A DNA stretch of 64,000 nt, taken from NCBI RefSeq assembly GCF_002865645.1, contig NW_020194512.1, positions 4,009,183 to 4,073,182 on the forward strand, given 5' to 3'. The translations under genes were made by a program, and so were the position numbers. How positions within the stretch are numbered: position 1 is the first letter of the stretch; each line of letters begins with the position of its first letter. Below are positions 25,041 through 36,700 of this stretch, piece after piece. The notes under the pieces are model-generated. The model worked only from the letters and a program-made list of their open reading frames with translations, was not told the DNA's origin and ran no database searches. The DNA comes from Hyaloscypha bicolor E. Its lineage: Eukaryota; Ascomycota; Leotiomycetes; Helotiales; Hyaloscyphaceae.

Positions 25041-25812
25041 TTGGAGAAACAACTGGGGTTGGCTTTGGAAGAGGAGCAAATAAAGTCACCATTCGCCGGC
25101 GCACCAACCTCGCCAAGTCCTCACTCAGTCGAGGCACCACAGGACGAGATCCGGAATCGAGAACGCAGCGAAACCACCGGTGGCAGACCAGAGAGCTGGA
25201 AGATGTTTGTCGACATGGCGCCCCAGCTCAGGGCCTTGAGGAGTGGGAGCAGCGGGAGAGTGAGGTGGTGGTGGTGACGGAAGGGGGAGGCATAGCGATG
25301 CAGCAGCAGCAGCAGCTTGCAGCACAGAAGGAAGGGCTCGGGCAGCCAGCTGTGGGTGAGGGTCATCAGCAGGACTTGGCCGAGGTCGTCGACGAGGAAG
25401 CCACCGAGGCTCTGCCAGCAAGCAACCCGAGATCCCCTAAGAGCACCGTTTTCGACTGCGTGGGACACGCACCCAGCCGCTTGCCAGACGCCAACCCAAT
25501 ACCGAATCGTATGGAGGGAATATCCAAACAGGTCGGATTCTTGGGTCAACGAAGACGACATGCGAATTTCAATGCTACTCGCCTTGCGAAACGATCCTCT
25601 CAAGAAAATTTTCAAGTACCTAGTCGATAAAATCCCGCTGGATCACTTTCTAATAACGATAGGTCATTCCTTGTATCAAAGTACTTTCCGGCGATGGAGC
25701 AAGGAAGGCCAGTATTCTTTAATGTTGCCGTGAGTGAATGGGGGGTTCGACTGGACGTCCTAGGCGTTATCGAGGAGATTGTTAGTGGCCTTGACCGGCC
25801 TCTCATGTTTTA
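25041..25812 (+). pseudogene. possible gene relic with a chromodomain-like segment
   Basis: Three overlapping plus-strand frames read like protein: 25041-25277 (start MEKQLGLALEEEQIKSPF), 25265-25630 and 25317-25733. The last contains 'YRIVWREYPNRSDSWVNEDD', which fits the chromodomain pattern Y-x-[IV]-x-W-x-x-Y-x-...-W-x-x-E. A further frame ends in 'SEWGVRLDVLGVIEEI' at about 25810. The need to change frame at least twice means either several introns or a decayed gene; I could not find splice sites that join all parts. Fungal chromodomains occur in heterochromatin proteins and in retroelement integrases. Confidence 0.35.
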
Positions 25813-26460
25813 AACGGATAAATGATAAGATTGATATTCACAAGATCCTGCAAAACTACACGTCTTAAGTTGCTATAGGCTGAAGGCAGCATCACTTAGA
25901 GGAAAGGCTCGGCATGCCCGACTAGGCTTTCACAATCTATTCACAATGAAAAATGTACACGGCATTACAAAGGACACATCAAAATGATATCCCCATGATC
26001 CTTATGTCAAGGTTCCTAAAATTTTGGTAGAAGAAATATCAACCCAACCCCTTCCAAAATTATTCCTCTTTACCTTGACGACAATTCTTAAGTCCAAGCC
26101 AATTCTAGATTTCGCATGCTTAGCAGCCACACAACTTATCTGCATCTGGCCTCGCCGCGAACATGCCGTTACAGAAAACCTGAGCCGTTCATTATTTGGC
26201 TCAATACGCAAAGGTTTAAGTCGCTGCAGGGCTAGTACCATAGTCCGCAATTTTGCTCGGAAAACTCATAAAAATAAATACAATATTAGATGAATTGCAA
26301 TACACCTACGTTCTAGAACACGCCTCCGGATCGTGCGGATGTCAAATTTGCTTGGAAATAAGGGGATTCGTCTAGACTCTTTTCGCCCTTGCAATTTTAT
26401 GTCCGGTACCTCTGATATTTTATAGGTACAAAGGTTGAAGAAGATCTATATTATTTAATA
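25813..26460. other. intergenic downstream of HET gene; nothing recognised
   Basis: Normal composition with short frames only. It probably contains the 3' untranslated end of the minus-strand HET gene. No RNA gene seen. Confidence 0.5.
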
Positions 26461-28170
26461 TTAAGCTTGCGGATTTAGATACGAAGATATGATCCGTCTC
26501 CACGTGCTTGCTGGCTGTTCCGCATCGTCTTGCTTCTGATGTTCAAGAAGATCTACGCAGAATGTTGGCTCTTGTGCAGAAGCTGTCCCTGGACCCACAG
26601 ACAGCTCCAAATTAAATTTCTCGTCCTGCAGGGCATCATCTGGGAGATTTCGAACGTTGTGTGGTTGCTTCAGAACACTGTCCACATATCTGTCATCAAT
26701 GAACTTTACCTTCGGCACTGCACCCTGGACGAGCAGCGCACACATAATTGTCAAGTCGCCAATCCACCGCTCACTTCTCAGAGTGAGTATGCCTGCAAAG
26801 GTGGAATGACCTTTTCCTGTAAGAAAAACTTTGTGCTTCCTATCCCATTGGTCTGCAGGTAGTGCATTCGTCACGAGAACGTCTTCGAAGCCGCGGCGGA
26901 GACGGATACCATGGCGTCTTCGTTTGTCGATGGATTCTGAGGCTGTAGGACTCAGATGCTTGTCGATATAGATCGTCGTTACAGCAGGAGACGGGGGCTC
27001 TTTGTCTACTGGAAGGAGATGTGCCAGCTGACGAGCGTACAGGCCTGCGCCATGGTGTTTTAAATATATCCCAATTTGTTCATCTGGTTCATTCTGATAT
27101 GAGCAGCCTAGCCCCAGAAAGTAGTCTCCCCGACCTGACTGACTAGGGTCTGCCTTGATTCGGAGTCCTTTGTTTGTCATGCTGAACTCCTCGTTGAAAC
27201 GGCGATCTGAGGTTGGTACAATGCTCCAGGCATGCGCAAACTCGTCAGGAGATTGGGCCAATATGCCTCGATATTGCTGCGGAGTGGCCTCTATCTGTCT
27301 CCACGCAAACAAAGTCAAGTCGTTGGTCTGCCTCGCAATCTCCTCCTGGAGGCGGACGAATGCCTTCGTCCCTTCCCCATAAATTGCGGGCATATTAACG
27401 TCAAATATCCCTAGGAGACAATATGCCATGTCTTCATCCCGCGTGGTTTGCCGCTTCGCAGCCCAGGACATTCTCGTTGCCACGGGAAGAGAGAATAGCC
27501 TCGAGTTATCACGTAAAAACTCTCTATCAATCCGGGCTGCCTCCTCAAGAATATCACTTAAGTCTTCCTTGGTCCCACGACAACCCCATTCGCGATCATA
27601 GAACTCCATCTTTTTTGGAGCAATCAACTCCTGCAACGTCCAGCCTCGAGTAAACCACCGGCAGGATGCGAATTCCATAGTCACTTTCTTCTTGTAATCT
27701 CGGACGCTGTCGCTGGGTGCCAGATCGTCAAAATATGCGTAGCACACTGTAGAATCCGCGTACCACCTGAACATAGAGTTTATGGCCTGGGTAAGCTCGG
27801 TGCTGTTCGTCTTGTCGATACAAGATGTATCAATCCAAGCGTATGGAATATTCTGGAGACGTGCCAGTCTGCACGTCTCTTCTATTTTGGCGAAGCCCTT
27901 CTTCCGCCTACCTTTGCCACTCTGCAGGTCCTGAAAAGTCACCTCGTCTTTTCCCCAAGTGTGCGACAGAGTGACATAGTGTAGAGGCTCCTCGGTGGGC
28001 TCCTCAAGCTTCAGAGTGTGAGTGTTGATAAGTCTAATAGAAGAAATCCACCGCCTAGATTTTCGACATTTTTGAGAGCCGTTCAAAAATGCAACCTCCC
28101 GTCTATATCCCACCAGAGCTGACCCTCTTACTCTTGCTTGAGCTAGCGCAATTGAGCACAAAGAATCCAT
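26461..28170 (-). CDS. HET-domain (heterokaryon incompatibility) protein
   Basis: HET-domain proteins take part in nonself recognition and the cell death that follows hyphal fusion. From the first ATG (28170) the protein is 569 residues. The N-terminal HET domain shows 'HYVTLSHTWG', then 'IPYAWIDTSCIDK', 'MFRWYADSTVCYAYFDDL', 'CRWFTRGWTLQELIAP' and 'ARIDREFL', then 'DEDMAYCLLGIFDVNMPAIYG', the usual tail of the HET-E/HET-D type. The C-terminal half is the variable region; no WD40 or NACHT follows. The family normally begins MRLINT; here 'IRLINT' sits inside the frame behind about 45 extra residues, with ATT where ATG is expected, so the true start or an upstream intron is uncertain. A dispersed repeat lies just upstream. 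Confidence 0.85.
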   Translation of the reverse strand: MDSLCSIALAQARVRGSALVGYRREVAFLNGSQKCRKSRRWISSIRLINTHTLKLEEPTEEPLHYVTLSHTWGKDEVTFQDLQSGKGRRKKGFAKIEETCRLARLQNIPYAWIDTSCIDKTNSTELTQAINSMFRWYADSTVCYAYFDDLAPSDSVRDYKKKVTMEFASCRWFTRGWTLQELIAPKKMEFYDREWGCRGTKEDLSDILEEAARIDREFLRDNSRLFSLPVATRMSWAAKRQTTRDEDMAYCLLGIFDVNMPAIYGEGTKAFVRLQEEIARQTNDLTLFAWRQIEATPQQYRGILAQSPDEFAHAWSIVPTSDRRFNEEFSMTNKGLRIKADPSQSGRGDYFLGLGCSYQNEPDEQIGIYLKHHGAGLYARQLAHLLPVDKEPPSPAVTTIYIDKHLSPTASESIDKRRRHGIRLRRGFEDVLVTNALPADQWDRKHKVFLTGKGHSTFAGILTLRSERWIGDLTIMCALLVQGAVPKVKFIDDRYVDSVLKQPHNVRNLPDDALQDEKFNLELSVGPGTASAQEPTFCVDLLEHQKQDDAEQPASTWRRIISSYLNPQA

Positions 28171-28221
28171 TTGCTTGCAGATTATTAGCAATAGTTAATC
28201 ATCCAAGGGAAGACCCCGAAC

Positions 28222-28370
28222 GTGAAGAGCAGGGGTAGGCGGAGAATGAACAACCTCAGGGGAAGAGGGGAGGGTCAGTAGCGCCAAGGGCAGTGGAGCT
28301 GGGGGAATAGAGGGTTGTGCTTACTTACCGCGCTCGACGCGAAATCAACCGGTTTTCGTCACCCTCATTC
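28222..28370 (+). repeat. dispersed repeat copy upstream of HET gene
   Basis: Contains GAGGGTCAGTAGCGCC, then TTACCGCGCTCGACGCGAA and GTTTTCGTCACC, aligned with blocks at 18003-18128 and 39838-39935. It occupies the presumed promoter of the HET gene. Confidence 0.5.
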
Positions 28371-28647
28371 GAACATTTCTATCTTTCATGGCCGTAGAAG
28401 CTTGAGATAATCGAAGACCATAATATGAGGATAGAACGGTCGTTGGCATTTGAAGCGAGTCAGCAAGGCCCCAAATAGGACTAGTGTAGATCCCCAACAC
28501 GCCAATTTTCACTCTCTCGTTCTCACATAATTCCTTCCGAGCGAATTTGAGACACCTGCGCCAAACAAACATCTGAAAACTCTACACGTAAAGATATACC
28601 ACGGCTGAAGCATCGATTGCTGGATTGATGCCCCAGAATGAGCAAAT

Positions 28648-28986
28648 ATGTCCGGCAAGAGAAATCTCAGCGAAAGCAAGGGTAGCAATGCTTTTACTCG
28701 ATCAAACACCTTAGCAACGGGCCAAGAACCTCAAGCTCCTCTCACAAACCCCTCCCGCCCGGGCATGAATGAGCCTCCTCCAGCATATACGCCGTCCCCA
28801 AATACTTTCTCAGGTCTAACACGCGGCGCTTTGCCATCTGAGTTAACGGCTCCTTCTTCGTCATTATACTCGCCCGTAACGCCCGCTATATCAATACTAG
28901 CCACCGTCCACCCAAGTAGCGAAGACCCTACGCCTCCCTCACGACCTTCGATACCATCCTCCCTATTAATAATTCAAGCTCCATAG
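28648..28986 (+). CDS. Pro/Ser-rich N-terminal gene fragment ending at an LTR-like repeat
   Basis: Encodes 112 residues, starting MSGKRNLSESKGSNAFTRSN, with 'EPPPAYTPSPNTFSG' and a Ser/Pro-rich continuation. The frame stops exactly where the LTR-like repeat begins (28987), so it looks like the disordered N-terminus of a longer protein cut off by an insertion. PPPAY resembles a PPxY motif bound by WW domains. No domain is left to name the family, and whether it is transcribed is unknown. Confidence 0.45.
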   Translation: MSGKRNLSESKGSNAFTRSNTLATGQEPQAPLTNPSRPGMNEPPPAYTPSPNTFSGLTRGALPSELTAPSSSLYSPVTPAISILATVHPSSEDPTPPSRPSIPSSLLIIQAP

Positions 28987-29161
28987 TGTGGGAGGGAAAC
29001 TGCGACAAGACAAAAACCCACATAAAGTACACCAGAGCGCAAAACGTGACTTGACAGCAAAACAACAAATCAAAAGCGTAAATAGTAAAGCATAAATAGT
29101 GTATAGTGTGCAAAAGCTCAATTAATTGAATACTCATGAAGGATTGTTCTCTAAGTCTATA
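28987..29161 (+). repeat. LTR-like repeat, copy 1
   Basis: Starts TGTGGGAGGGAAACTG and is almost identical over its first 95 bases to 39620-39793, then more diverged ('GCAAAAGCTCAATT' shared). Length about 175. TG start and size suggest a solo LTR; the right end reads TATA where the other copy reads TACA. No clear target duplication. Confidence 0.65.
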
Positions 29162-29203
29162 GAAAAACCAGCTTTCTTATGTGATTTCCGCAAGTTACGT
29201 ATA

Positions 29204-29306
29204 AAAGGCCGCGGCCTTTGCCATGTGACCTAAACCTCAAAACTGCCAAAACAACATGATTTTTGACGAGTACGGCCTGCCGTACCACAATAGCCGGCCG
29301 TGGCTA
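29204..29306. other. three consecutive perfect inverted repeats (hairpins)
   Basis: AAAGGCCGCGGCCTTT at 29204-29219; GTACGGC-CT-GCCGTAC at 29270-29285; TAGCC-6-GGCTA at 29291-29306. They sit exactly at the edge between normal sequence and the RIP-mutated block. Function unknown. Confidence 0.6.
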
Positions 29307-29309
29307 GTA

Positions 29310-31848
29310 TAAAATCTCGCAGGCATTAGCTATTATTGCATCTATTATTTCCGCCTATAATAATAATAATTTAGATCTCTACTTTATAAACTATAAGTTT
29401 ACTAATAGTAGCTCCCCAAATAAGGATATTGCTACTAGCAAATATAAAAGTATTAAGAAAGCCGTTATTATTACCGAAATCTTTGCGAGAATCCGACTAT
29501 AAGGCAGAACTTTTACTAATACCAAAATCTATAATATTTTGAAGCCGTATTTAATAAAGTTAGAAACTAAGATAGCTATTAGTAAGAAGATAAGGCCCCT
29601 TAATCTTATTATATTAACGGATAATATTCCTTTGGATAATATTAAAGTAATATTATTCTCAGCTATAAAAAAGCTTAATAAGCTCGATATATTTACGCCC
29701 GTTCGTTAATACGAGCGGTTTGGGAATCGGGTGCTATCGGGGCTAAGCGAGGGGCCCGATTGCTCAATTGTCTACTTAAGCGAGCTCCGGTTTATAAATC
29801 CGAGGTCGGATACAAGCGAATTTTGAAAATATTATAATATTTTCAAATTAATAAATTAATAAAATTCTATTAGTAGGATCTACTAAAAATAATTTAGTTA
29901 ATAATACTATTTAAGTAATTTTAGCTAAAGCCTTTTATTAGTACTATATATAATTTTATTTATAAAATAGTTTTTTAAAATATATAATTATATAAATCTT
30001 TTTATCTTTAATAGAATTTAATCTAGGTAATACTTATTTAAGTTTCTTATAAGTATTAATGCTTTTTATTTAATTAAAATTTGGCGTTTGTATTTTATTA
30101 GAAAGTTATATATTATTTTAAAATTAGGCCTTTTTATTAGTAAATTGGGCCCCTCGCTTAGCCCTAATAGCGCCCGATTCCCAAATCGCTTGTATTAATA
30201 AACGGGCGTGAATAGATATACTACTATATTAAATTAGTATATAGTTCTTTCAAATCGGTAATAAAGAAGATATTAAGGAGGTACTTGAGGAGCTTATTAA
30301 AGGTAGAGTTAAAGATATTATTAATACTATTACTTGGATAAGTGAAAATAGCTAGAATAAAGATAGTATTAATTTAACGGATAATAGAATCCTGAAAATA
30401 GTAAGTAGATTTTTAGAACTATTCTTTGCCTAATATTAAATATTTTAATTCCGAGACTTCTCTAAAAGTATTATTTAAGTAAATATTAATTTAGAACTTC
30501 TATAGATACTCGGTACTATAATTAAGAAACTTGCTTATAGATAGGCTAGTAGCGAGGTTAGAAGAATCGCTTGCTCTTAATTCTTAATATTTATATTTTC
30601 CTAACCCTATTTTCTAATACTTTATACTATATTAAAATCTCTCTAGCTAGATAAGCCAGGCCCGCTTGTTACGGGCGGGAATAGCAGGCTCTTATTATGC
30701 TTTCTGCTCTATTCTAGAGCTTCTATATTTCTTTGCATTAGAGTCGGCCCTTAAAGGGACTTAGTATATAAGCAAAATTCTATTTATATAATATAAAAGC
30801 AGAAAACGGTAGATAAATTATTAGCTGGGGACTTAGTTAAGGTAATATAATTTAGCAATATAACTAGTTCTCGGTAGAGAGAAATATTAATAGGGATAAT
30901 AGAAATAGTTGAGATATAATAGATCTCTTAACTTATATTATAATACTAAAGAAGCCAAAATAGTATATTGTATTCTAATATCTAATATTTTATAATACTG
31001 TTTTTTTAAAAGAAATATTACTATTATAATTAAATATAGAACTTCCGGTATTAATAACTATTTTACTATTTCGTTTAATAGCTAATTTCGCAATATTACT
31101 AATAGTAAGTCGCTTTTTTTTAAAGCTATTAAGGCTGAAATATTTCAAATCTATCTATAAATCCCGATTTCCTACTATTATAGGTAGTTTTTGCTTTATA
31201 TAAGGAATAAAAGAGGCAAAAATAGAAGATAATTTAGAGTTACTAGGTCTTTTAAGTAATTTTCCGGTATTAAAAAAATATAAAGCAAGCCTTATAAAAG
31301 CAATTATACTTGGCTCTTCTTTCCTTAATTAGTAATGGGCTATAAAATTCCGAGAAATAGTTAGTAACTAATAGTAAAGATTTATTAAATATATTTAAAT
31401 TCGAATTAGTAATCTTTAAAAGTATAATACGAATTTCTATTTAAATATTGCCTTAATTCGCCTTATTACTTCTAAAAACCTGGCTATAATATATATAGTA
31501 CTTTTATAGCTAATTTTTTTTCTCTTTTCCTTATTCTTAATAAAATACTATATTTTTAAAAAGAATATATCCGAGCCTATTATTCCGGAATACTATATAT
31601 TATAGTATATATAATATACTTTTATTAGTACCTAATTGCTTTAGTAAGTAATATCCCCGCCTAACTTATATTTTTCCGAGAATATATATATATTCTAATA
31701 ATTACTTCTAAGTAAAATAATAAATAAATATCCAGATCAAGTTATTTTATAAACTTAAAAGAGAGTAAGAGAAACCGAACTATTAATATAGTTATTCTCT
31801 ATAGTAAAGGTATTGAATTTTCGCCTATACTCTTTTTAGCCTTACTAT
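29310..31848 (+). mobile_element. RIP-degraded plus-strand element of unknown family
   Basis: Two stretches keep a plus-strand frame broken only by TAG/TAA. 29370-29690 continues after the inserted MITE at about 30240-30560: 'KAVIITEIFARIRL' and 'NILKPYLIKLETKI', then 'EDIKEVLEELIKGRVKDI'. About 30970-31795 reads 'LKLLRLKYFKSIYKSRFP', 'LELLGLLSNFPVLKKYKASL' and 'FLNQQWAIKFREIVSNQ'. I recognise neither as a reverse transcriptase, integrase or known transposase. The even decay suggests both once belonged to a repeated element. Ends are arbitrary. Confidence 0.45.
29692..30212. mobile_element. 521-bp Tc1/mariner-like MITE with TA duplication
   Basis: Terminal inverted repeats of about 65 bp, starting TTTACGCCCGTTCGTTAATA on the left and TTCACGCCCGTTTATTAATA on the right (reverse complement). 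They continue through GGGAATCGGG and GGGCTAAGCGAGGGGCCC. The flanking dinucleotides are TA on both sides (29690-29691 and 30213-30214), as for Tc1/mariner. The interior is AT-rich and noncoding. The inverted repeats differ mainly by C/T and G/A changes, consistent with RIP. Confidence 0.8.
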
Positions 31849-32113
31849 CTAATTATTATAAATATAAAATCTAGGGCCTAGAAAGTATAGTTAGACTATC
31901 TCTATTTTAATAATTTAAAGCTAAAGAGAAAAGAGGATCCCGAAGAAGCCTCGGATCTAAATAATTATAAGCTATATATAAGCCTATATACTAGCTTAAG
32001 CTCGGGGTTATATATAATAATTAGGTAACTATAGATACCTTACTTAGATATCAGATGTTTTTCTAGCTCTAGTCTAATCTCTACTAGTACTATATATTAT
32101 AATAACTATAATA
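31849..32113 (-). repeat. gypsy C 3' LTR, strongly RIP-mutated
   Basis: Aligns end to end with 37967-38233 (CTAGGGCCTAGAAAG against CTAGGGCCTGGAAGG, and so on); the differences are C to T or G to A in this copy. About 265 bp. Confidence 0.85.
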
Positions 32114-33531
32114 TTACTCCCTTTCCCTTAAAGTAAGCTTGTCCCTAAGCTTTAAAAGTCCCTATTAAATTTCCAAGTTACAGGTTATATATTAAAGGCT
32201 AGAGTCTTTTATATATAACTTTAAAGGATTTCCGTCCGTATTATATAATTCCGGTAATATATTATTCTTAGTATAGTCTAACTAATAGAAGAGATTCTGG
32301 AGCGGTTCTAGCTATTCGGAGTTCTTATTATAGAAGCTCTAAAAAGCTAGAATACTATTACTTAATAAGGAAATAGAATACTATTCCGGATCTGGGTTCT
32401 ATTCTTTTTATTAGACTTGGTATTTTAGCTTCCTATAAAGTAGTTTTACTACTTATATCTCTTAAACTTTATATTCCGTTTCCCTATCTTATAGTTCTAA
32501 TAGCAGAAGCTCCGGATTTACTTATTCGAGAAAGAGGTTATCTAGGTCTTTATATAACTTCTCTATATAGAATACCGGATATATTCTTATTAATTCCGGA
32601 AGCTTGAGCCTAAAGAAATATCTTACTTATTTCAGGATTTTATATAGTTCTTTTATTTAGTAAGCTAACTTATAGCTCAAATAATTGTTTTTCTAGTATT
32701 TAGTAGTAATTCATACCTTATTTCCTACTTTAAAGTCTACTAGTTAGTAGTACTTATTAGCTTAAGTAGTATAATATTCTTATATTTATATTATATTCTC
32801 CTATATCTTTTATTATAATTTATAAAGCTATATTACCAGGGCCTTTATCTTCTATCTATTTAGCTCTTTTTTTTAGGATATCTAATTATATTTGGGTTTT
32901 CTAGTTAAATAATATCTGCGGTTTATAGCCTTTCTCTATAAGAAACGGGAATTGGCCTATAGTTTTATAGACTAGAGCTGCCTACTAGTAGTTAATTATT
33001 ATTACCTATTTATTCTAATTATTTTAGTAGTAATTTATATAAGAATATAGCTATTAGTTAAAGTACTAGTTAATAATCTCTATCTAGCTATTAGTTTAGG
33101 AATAGTTAGTAGTTAATAACTTGAGCTTTATACTAATATACTTATAGAACTTGCTCCAGAAATCCAATACAAACTAGGGGCCTTAATTAGATACTATAGT
33201 CTCCGGGATACTAATTTAATAAACTATATAGATAAGAAATAGGGGTACTAATTTTTTAGCTATTACTATATCTCGAATAGGAATTATAATAGGGCGCTTG
33301 CCTAGATAATTAATAAAAATTACTACTATATTATATTTATTTCTATTTTCTGGATACTTCTTGAAATCTACTAATATATACTATTAGAAGCAGTTAGGAA
33401 CTAGTAATAGATATAAGAGCTCTGGCTTCTTATCTCTAGAAATATGAGATTATTAATAGATATAGTAATTATCTCTATATTAATTAATATCTATATCTTG
33501 GCCTAGCTAGTAATAGCGGGCCTAAAGAAGC

Positions 33532-33776
33532 TGTAACGGCTGGTATTACATGATTAATACGGACGTAGTTTCAGCCAAAGGGGTTGGTTTCAGCTAAGGT
33601 TCCAAGCTATGGTTCAAACCAAGCTCGCTTCCAAAGCTCGGCGTTTCAGTGGTCTTGGCCATACCTACTTATCCACTGCCACACCTCACTCCTATCCTCC
33701 TTAGCTTTAAATTCTTAAGACATTAGAAATCATTAATCTTTGAGCCTCGTTCCATTACTCTATTCCTGCCGTTATA
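33532..33776. mobile_element. 245-bp solo LTR with GAAGC duplication, not RIP-mutated
   Basis: Starts TGTAACGGCTGG and ends CCTGCCGTTATA. The exact 5-bp duplication GAAGC is at 33527-33531 and 33777-33781. The inside is GC-normal and rich in CpA/TpG (for example TTCAGCCAAAGGGG), while both sides are RIP-mutated gypsy sequence. It therefore entered, or was left as a solo LTR, after the host element had been mutated. The terminal TA in place of CA is one change from the LTR consensus. Confidence 0.88.
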
Positions 33777-36700
33777 GAAGCTATTAAAGCTTGGCTTATT
33801 CTAGATATTTTATTAGAGGCTATATATATATCTTCTAAATAAGAATAATATATAAGAGTATTTCGGGTATTATTATACTATTAAATATAAATAGTTTATT
33901 ATATTATAAGAGGAGGCCGTTTTATAGTATTCAAGTGCCTTTCTTCTTGTTTCTTGCCTTATTCTATAGCTTTTTTAGTTTCAGTAACTTTCGGTTCTTA
34001 CTTAATAGCTTATCTACTAGCTAGATACTATTATACTAGGTTTCTTTCTGAGCCGGGCTTATAAAGGCCTTAATTAGGGCTAACTAGAGATCCCGTATAA
34101 TATTATTATTAATCTTTTATTATAGAAGGAGAATTTGAGTTTAGTAGACTACTATTATCTTATTCTAGGTAATTATATTTTTATATTTCCTATTTAGGGC
34201 ATCCGCTTATTTATTTAACTTGCCTGCCTAATATATAAGCTTAAAATAGTAGCGGGAAAAGTACTTTACCTAGTAAGCTTATCTTACTAAGAGCTTCTTT
34301 ATAGTTATAAGATACTTGAGGGTTTAGTAGTCTAAATAAATTATAAAGAGTACCTCTTATAGGCCTTCTAGCTCCGCTTGCTATTTAGTTAAAGAAAGAA
34401 TAATAGTAAGTATCTCTTTATTATAAATATTATAGTTTAGCTCTACTAACTATATAGTCTTGGAAAAGAATACTACTAGATACTAGAGTCTTATCTGGAA
34501 GTCTTATTATAAGAGAATACCGGCTATAACTCTATTTAATATATCTGTCTTAACTATAGTAAAGAGATTCGGGTTATAGTAATATAGAATTAGTATTAAA
34601 AGTATAGCTTACTTTAGCTTAGTAAAATCTTCTTAATACTAATCTATCTATTTAAACGGAACTCCCTTATATATTAGAGCTATTAGAGGCTTTACTATAT
34701 AGCTATATTTCGTAATAAAGTATTACTAAAAGTTATAAAAACCTAGAAAGTCTTATATTTCTTTAACTATCTTTAGTAATTACTAGTTCTTAATAATTAC
34801 TATTTTATCTGAGTCTATTTTAATGCCTCTAGTAGAGATAATAAAGCCTAGATACTTTATATAAGTAATTTTAAACTCTAATTTCTTAATATTTGCTTAA
34901 AGACCGGTATTCTATAATTACTAAAGAATCTTTTATATATAGTTTTTATATTCTAGAAAATTATCTAAGTAAATTAGAATATTATTTAAATAAGCTATAT
35001 AAAAGATATTAAGGTAATTAAAGAGGATATTATTTATATATCTCTAATATATAGTAGAGCTATTAGTTAGGCCTTTCTAAAGAACCTTATACTTATAGGC
35101 TCTATATCTTATATAAAATATTATAAGTTCTTCTAATTCTGGATCTATTTAGATCTAATAGAATACTTACTAAATATCTAGCTTTATATAGACCTTAGCT
35201 TAAGCTAGCTATATAAGAGTCTTATAAATAAGGGAAAGAGGATAATAGTCTTTCTATATTAAGTTATTTAGCTTATAATAGTTAATATAGAATTAGAGAG
35301 CTTTATTAGCCTTTTTTATAAAGAGAATCGGGAATATAAAAGGGAACTAGCTTGGCTTAATAAAGTCCCGTTAGAGGTTCTCTTTAAGGAAGCGCTTAAT
35401 CTCCTATAGCTTATAGGTCGACTATTAATAGAGCAGGAAATACTCTAGGCTCTTTAGGCCTTTGGAATTATTAATCTGAATCTTATAGTTATATAATTAA
35501 TATAGAAATAAGACATTTAATATTTCCTTTAAGAAAACATCTGTGAAATTCTTGAACTTCTCTAGTAAGACTTTTACTAGCTACTATAGCTCTGCCTCTT
35601 TTAGCTATTACTTGCCCGGAATAAACTCGTCCTCTTACTGCAATTCTAGCTTTTTATTAATCTCGAAAAATAATATTATAAAAAAAAGATTCTTCTTCTT
35701 CTATAGATTTATCTAGAAAGCGGCCGGCGAGATATCTATAATATTAATTAAGGGCCTTAATTAGATCTTATAGCTTTTCTTTAGATAGTATGGTTTTAAT
35801 ATTCTTATTTCTAGCTTAGAAGAAACTTCTATATTCCCTAAAGCTATTTATATTTCTCTATAGTATTAAGCTTAATTCTTTTACTATATATAGCTTTCTG
35901 AGCCCGGCTTAGGAAGAGAATAAGAGAGTTTCCTCTTTATAAGCTAAGATCTCTAGGATTTATCTATAGCTATAGCTTTATCTCTTCTATTTATATCTTT
36001 TTAGTATTAGTCGCTTTTCCCAGATTTCAAGTTCTTATATATAGTAGTTAGAACCTTATCCTAACCTTTCTTTCTAGGCTAATTATCTGGCCAGATTAAT
36101 CTTTTATTCTTATAATTAATTAGAATACTAGTATTTATAAACTACTATTATTTCAAAATTATATTATATTTGCCTAGCCCTATAACTAGTATAGATACTA
36201 GAATCTTCTGTCTATTAATTAAAAGTATAAGCTTAATATAGTAAGTAATAGGTACGGCTTACTTACTATTAAATCCCCTTATATTATAGGGTAATACTAA
36301 TTAAATAGGCTTAATATTTAGAAATTATTTAATTATTCTTATAAACTTGAAATTAATAAAAGTATATTCGTTTGCTTTAGTATTAATAAAAGAAAAAGTT
36401 TTAATACCTAATCTATTATTACTAATTATATAAAGAAGTATAAATACTTTATTTTCTAGTAGCTAGCTTAAATTAACTTCTACTATATCTATATAATATA
36501 GCCCTAAAAAGGAAACTTCCTTTAGGGGTTTTTATTTCCTTATTTTATATCTTTAAATAGTTTACTTATAATAAATACTATTAGCTTAACTATTAAAACT
36601 TGTTTTATATATTTTATTTTGGGCTCTAAATAGTTTCTAGATATATAACTAAATCTATTATAATTATAATACTTGAGATCTGAGGATTCGGGCTTCGGGA

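Noticed and set aside
25121..25615. 164-residue minus-strand frame opposite the chromodomain-like relic
   Set aside because: Composition (poly-Leu, poly-His) is the mirror of the poly-Gln and Glu/Gly codons on the plus strand.
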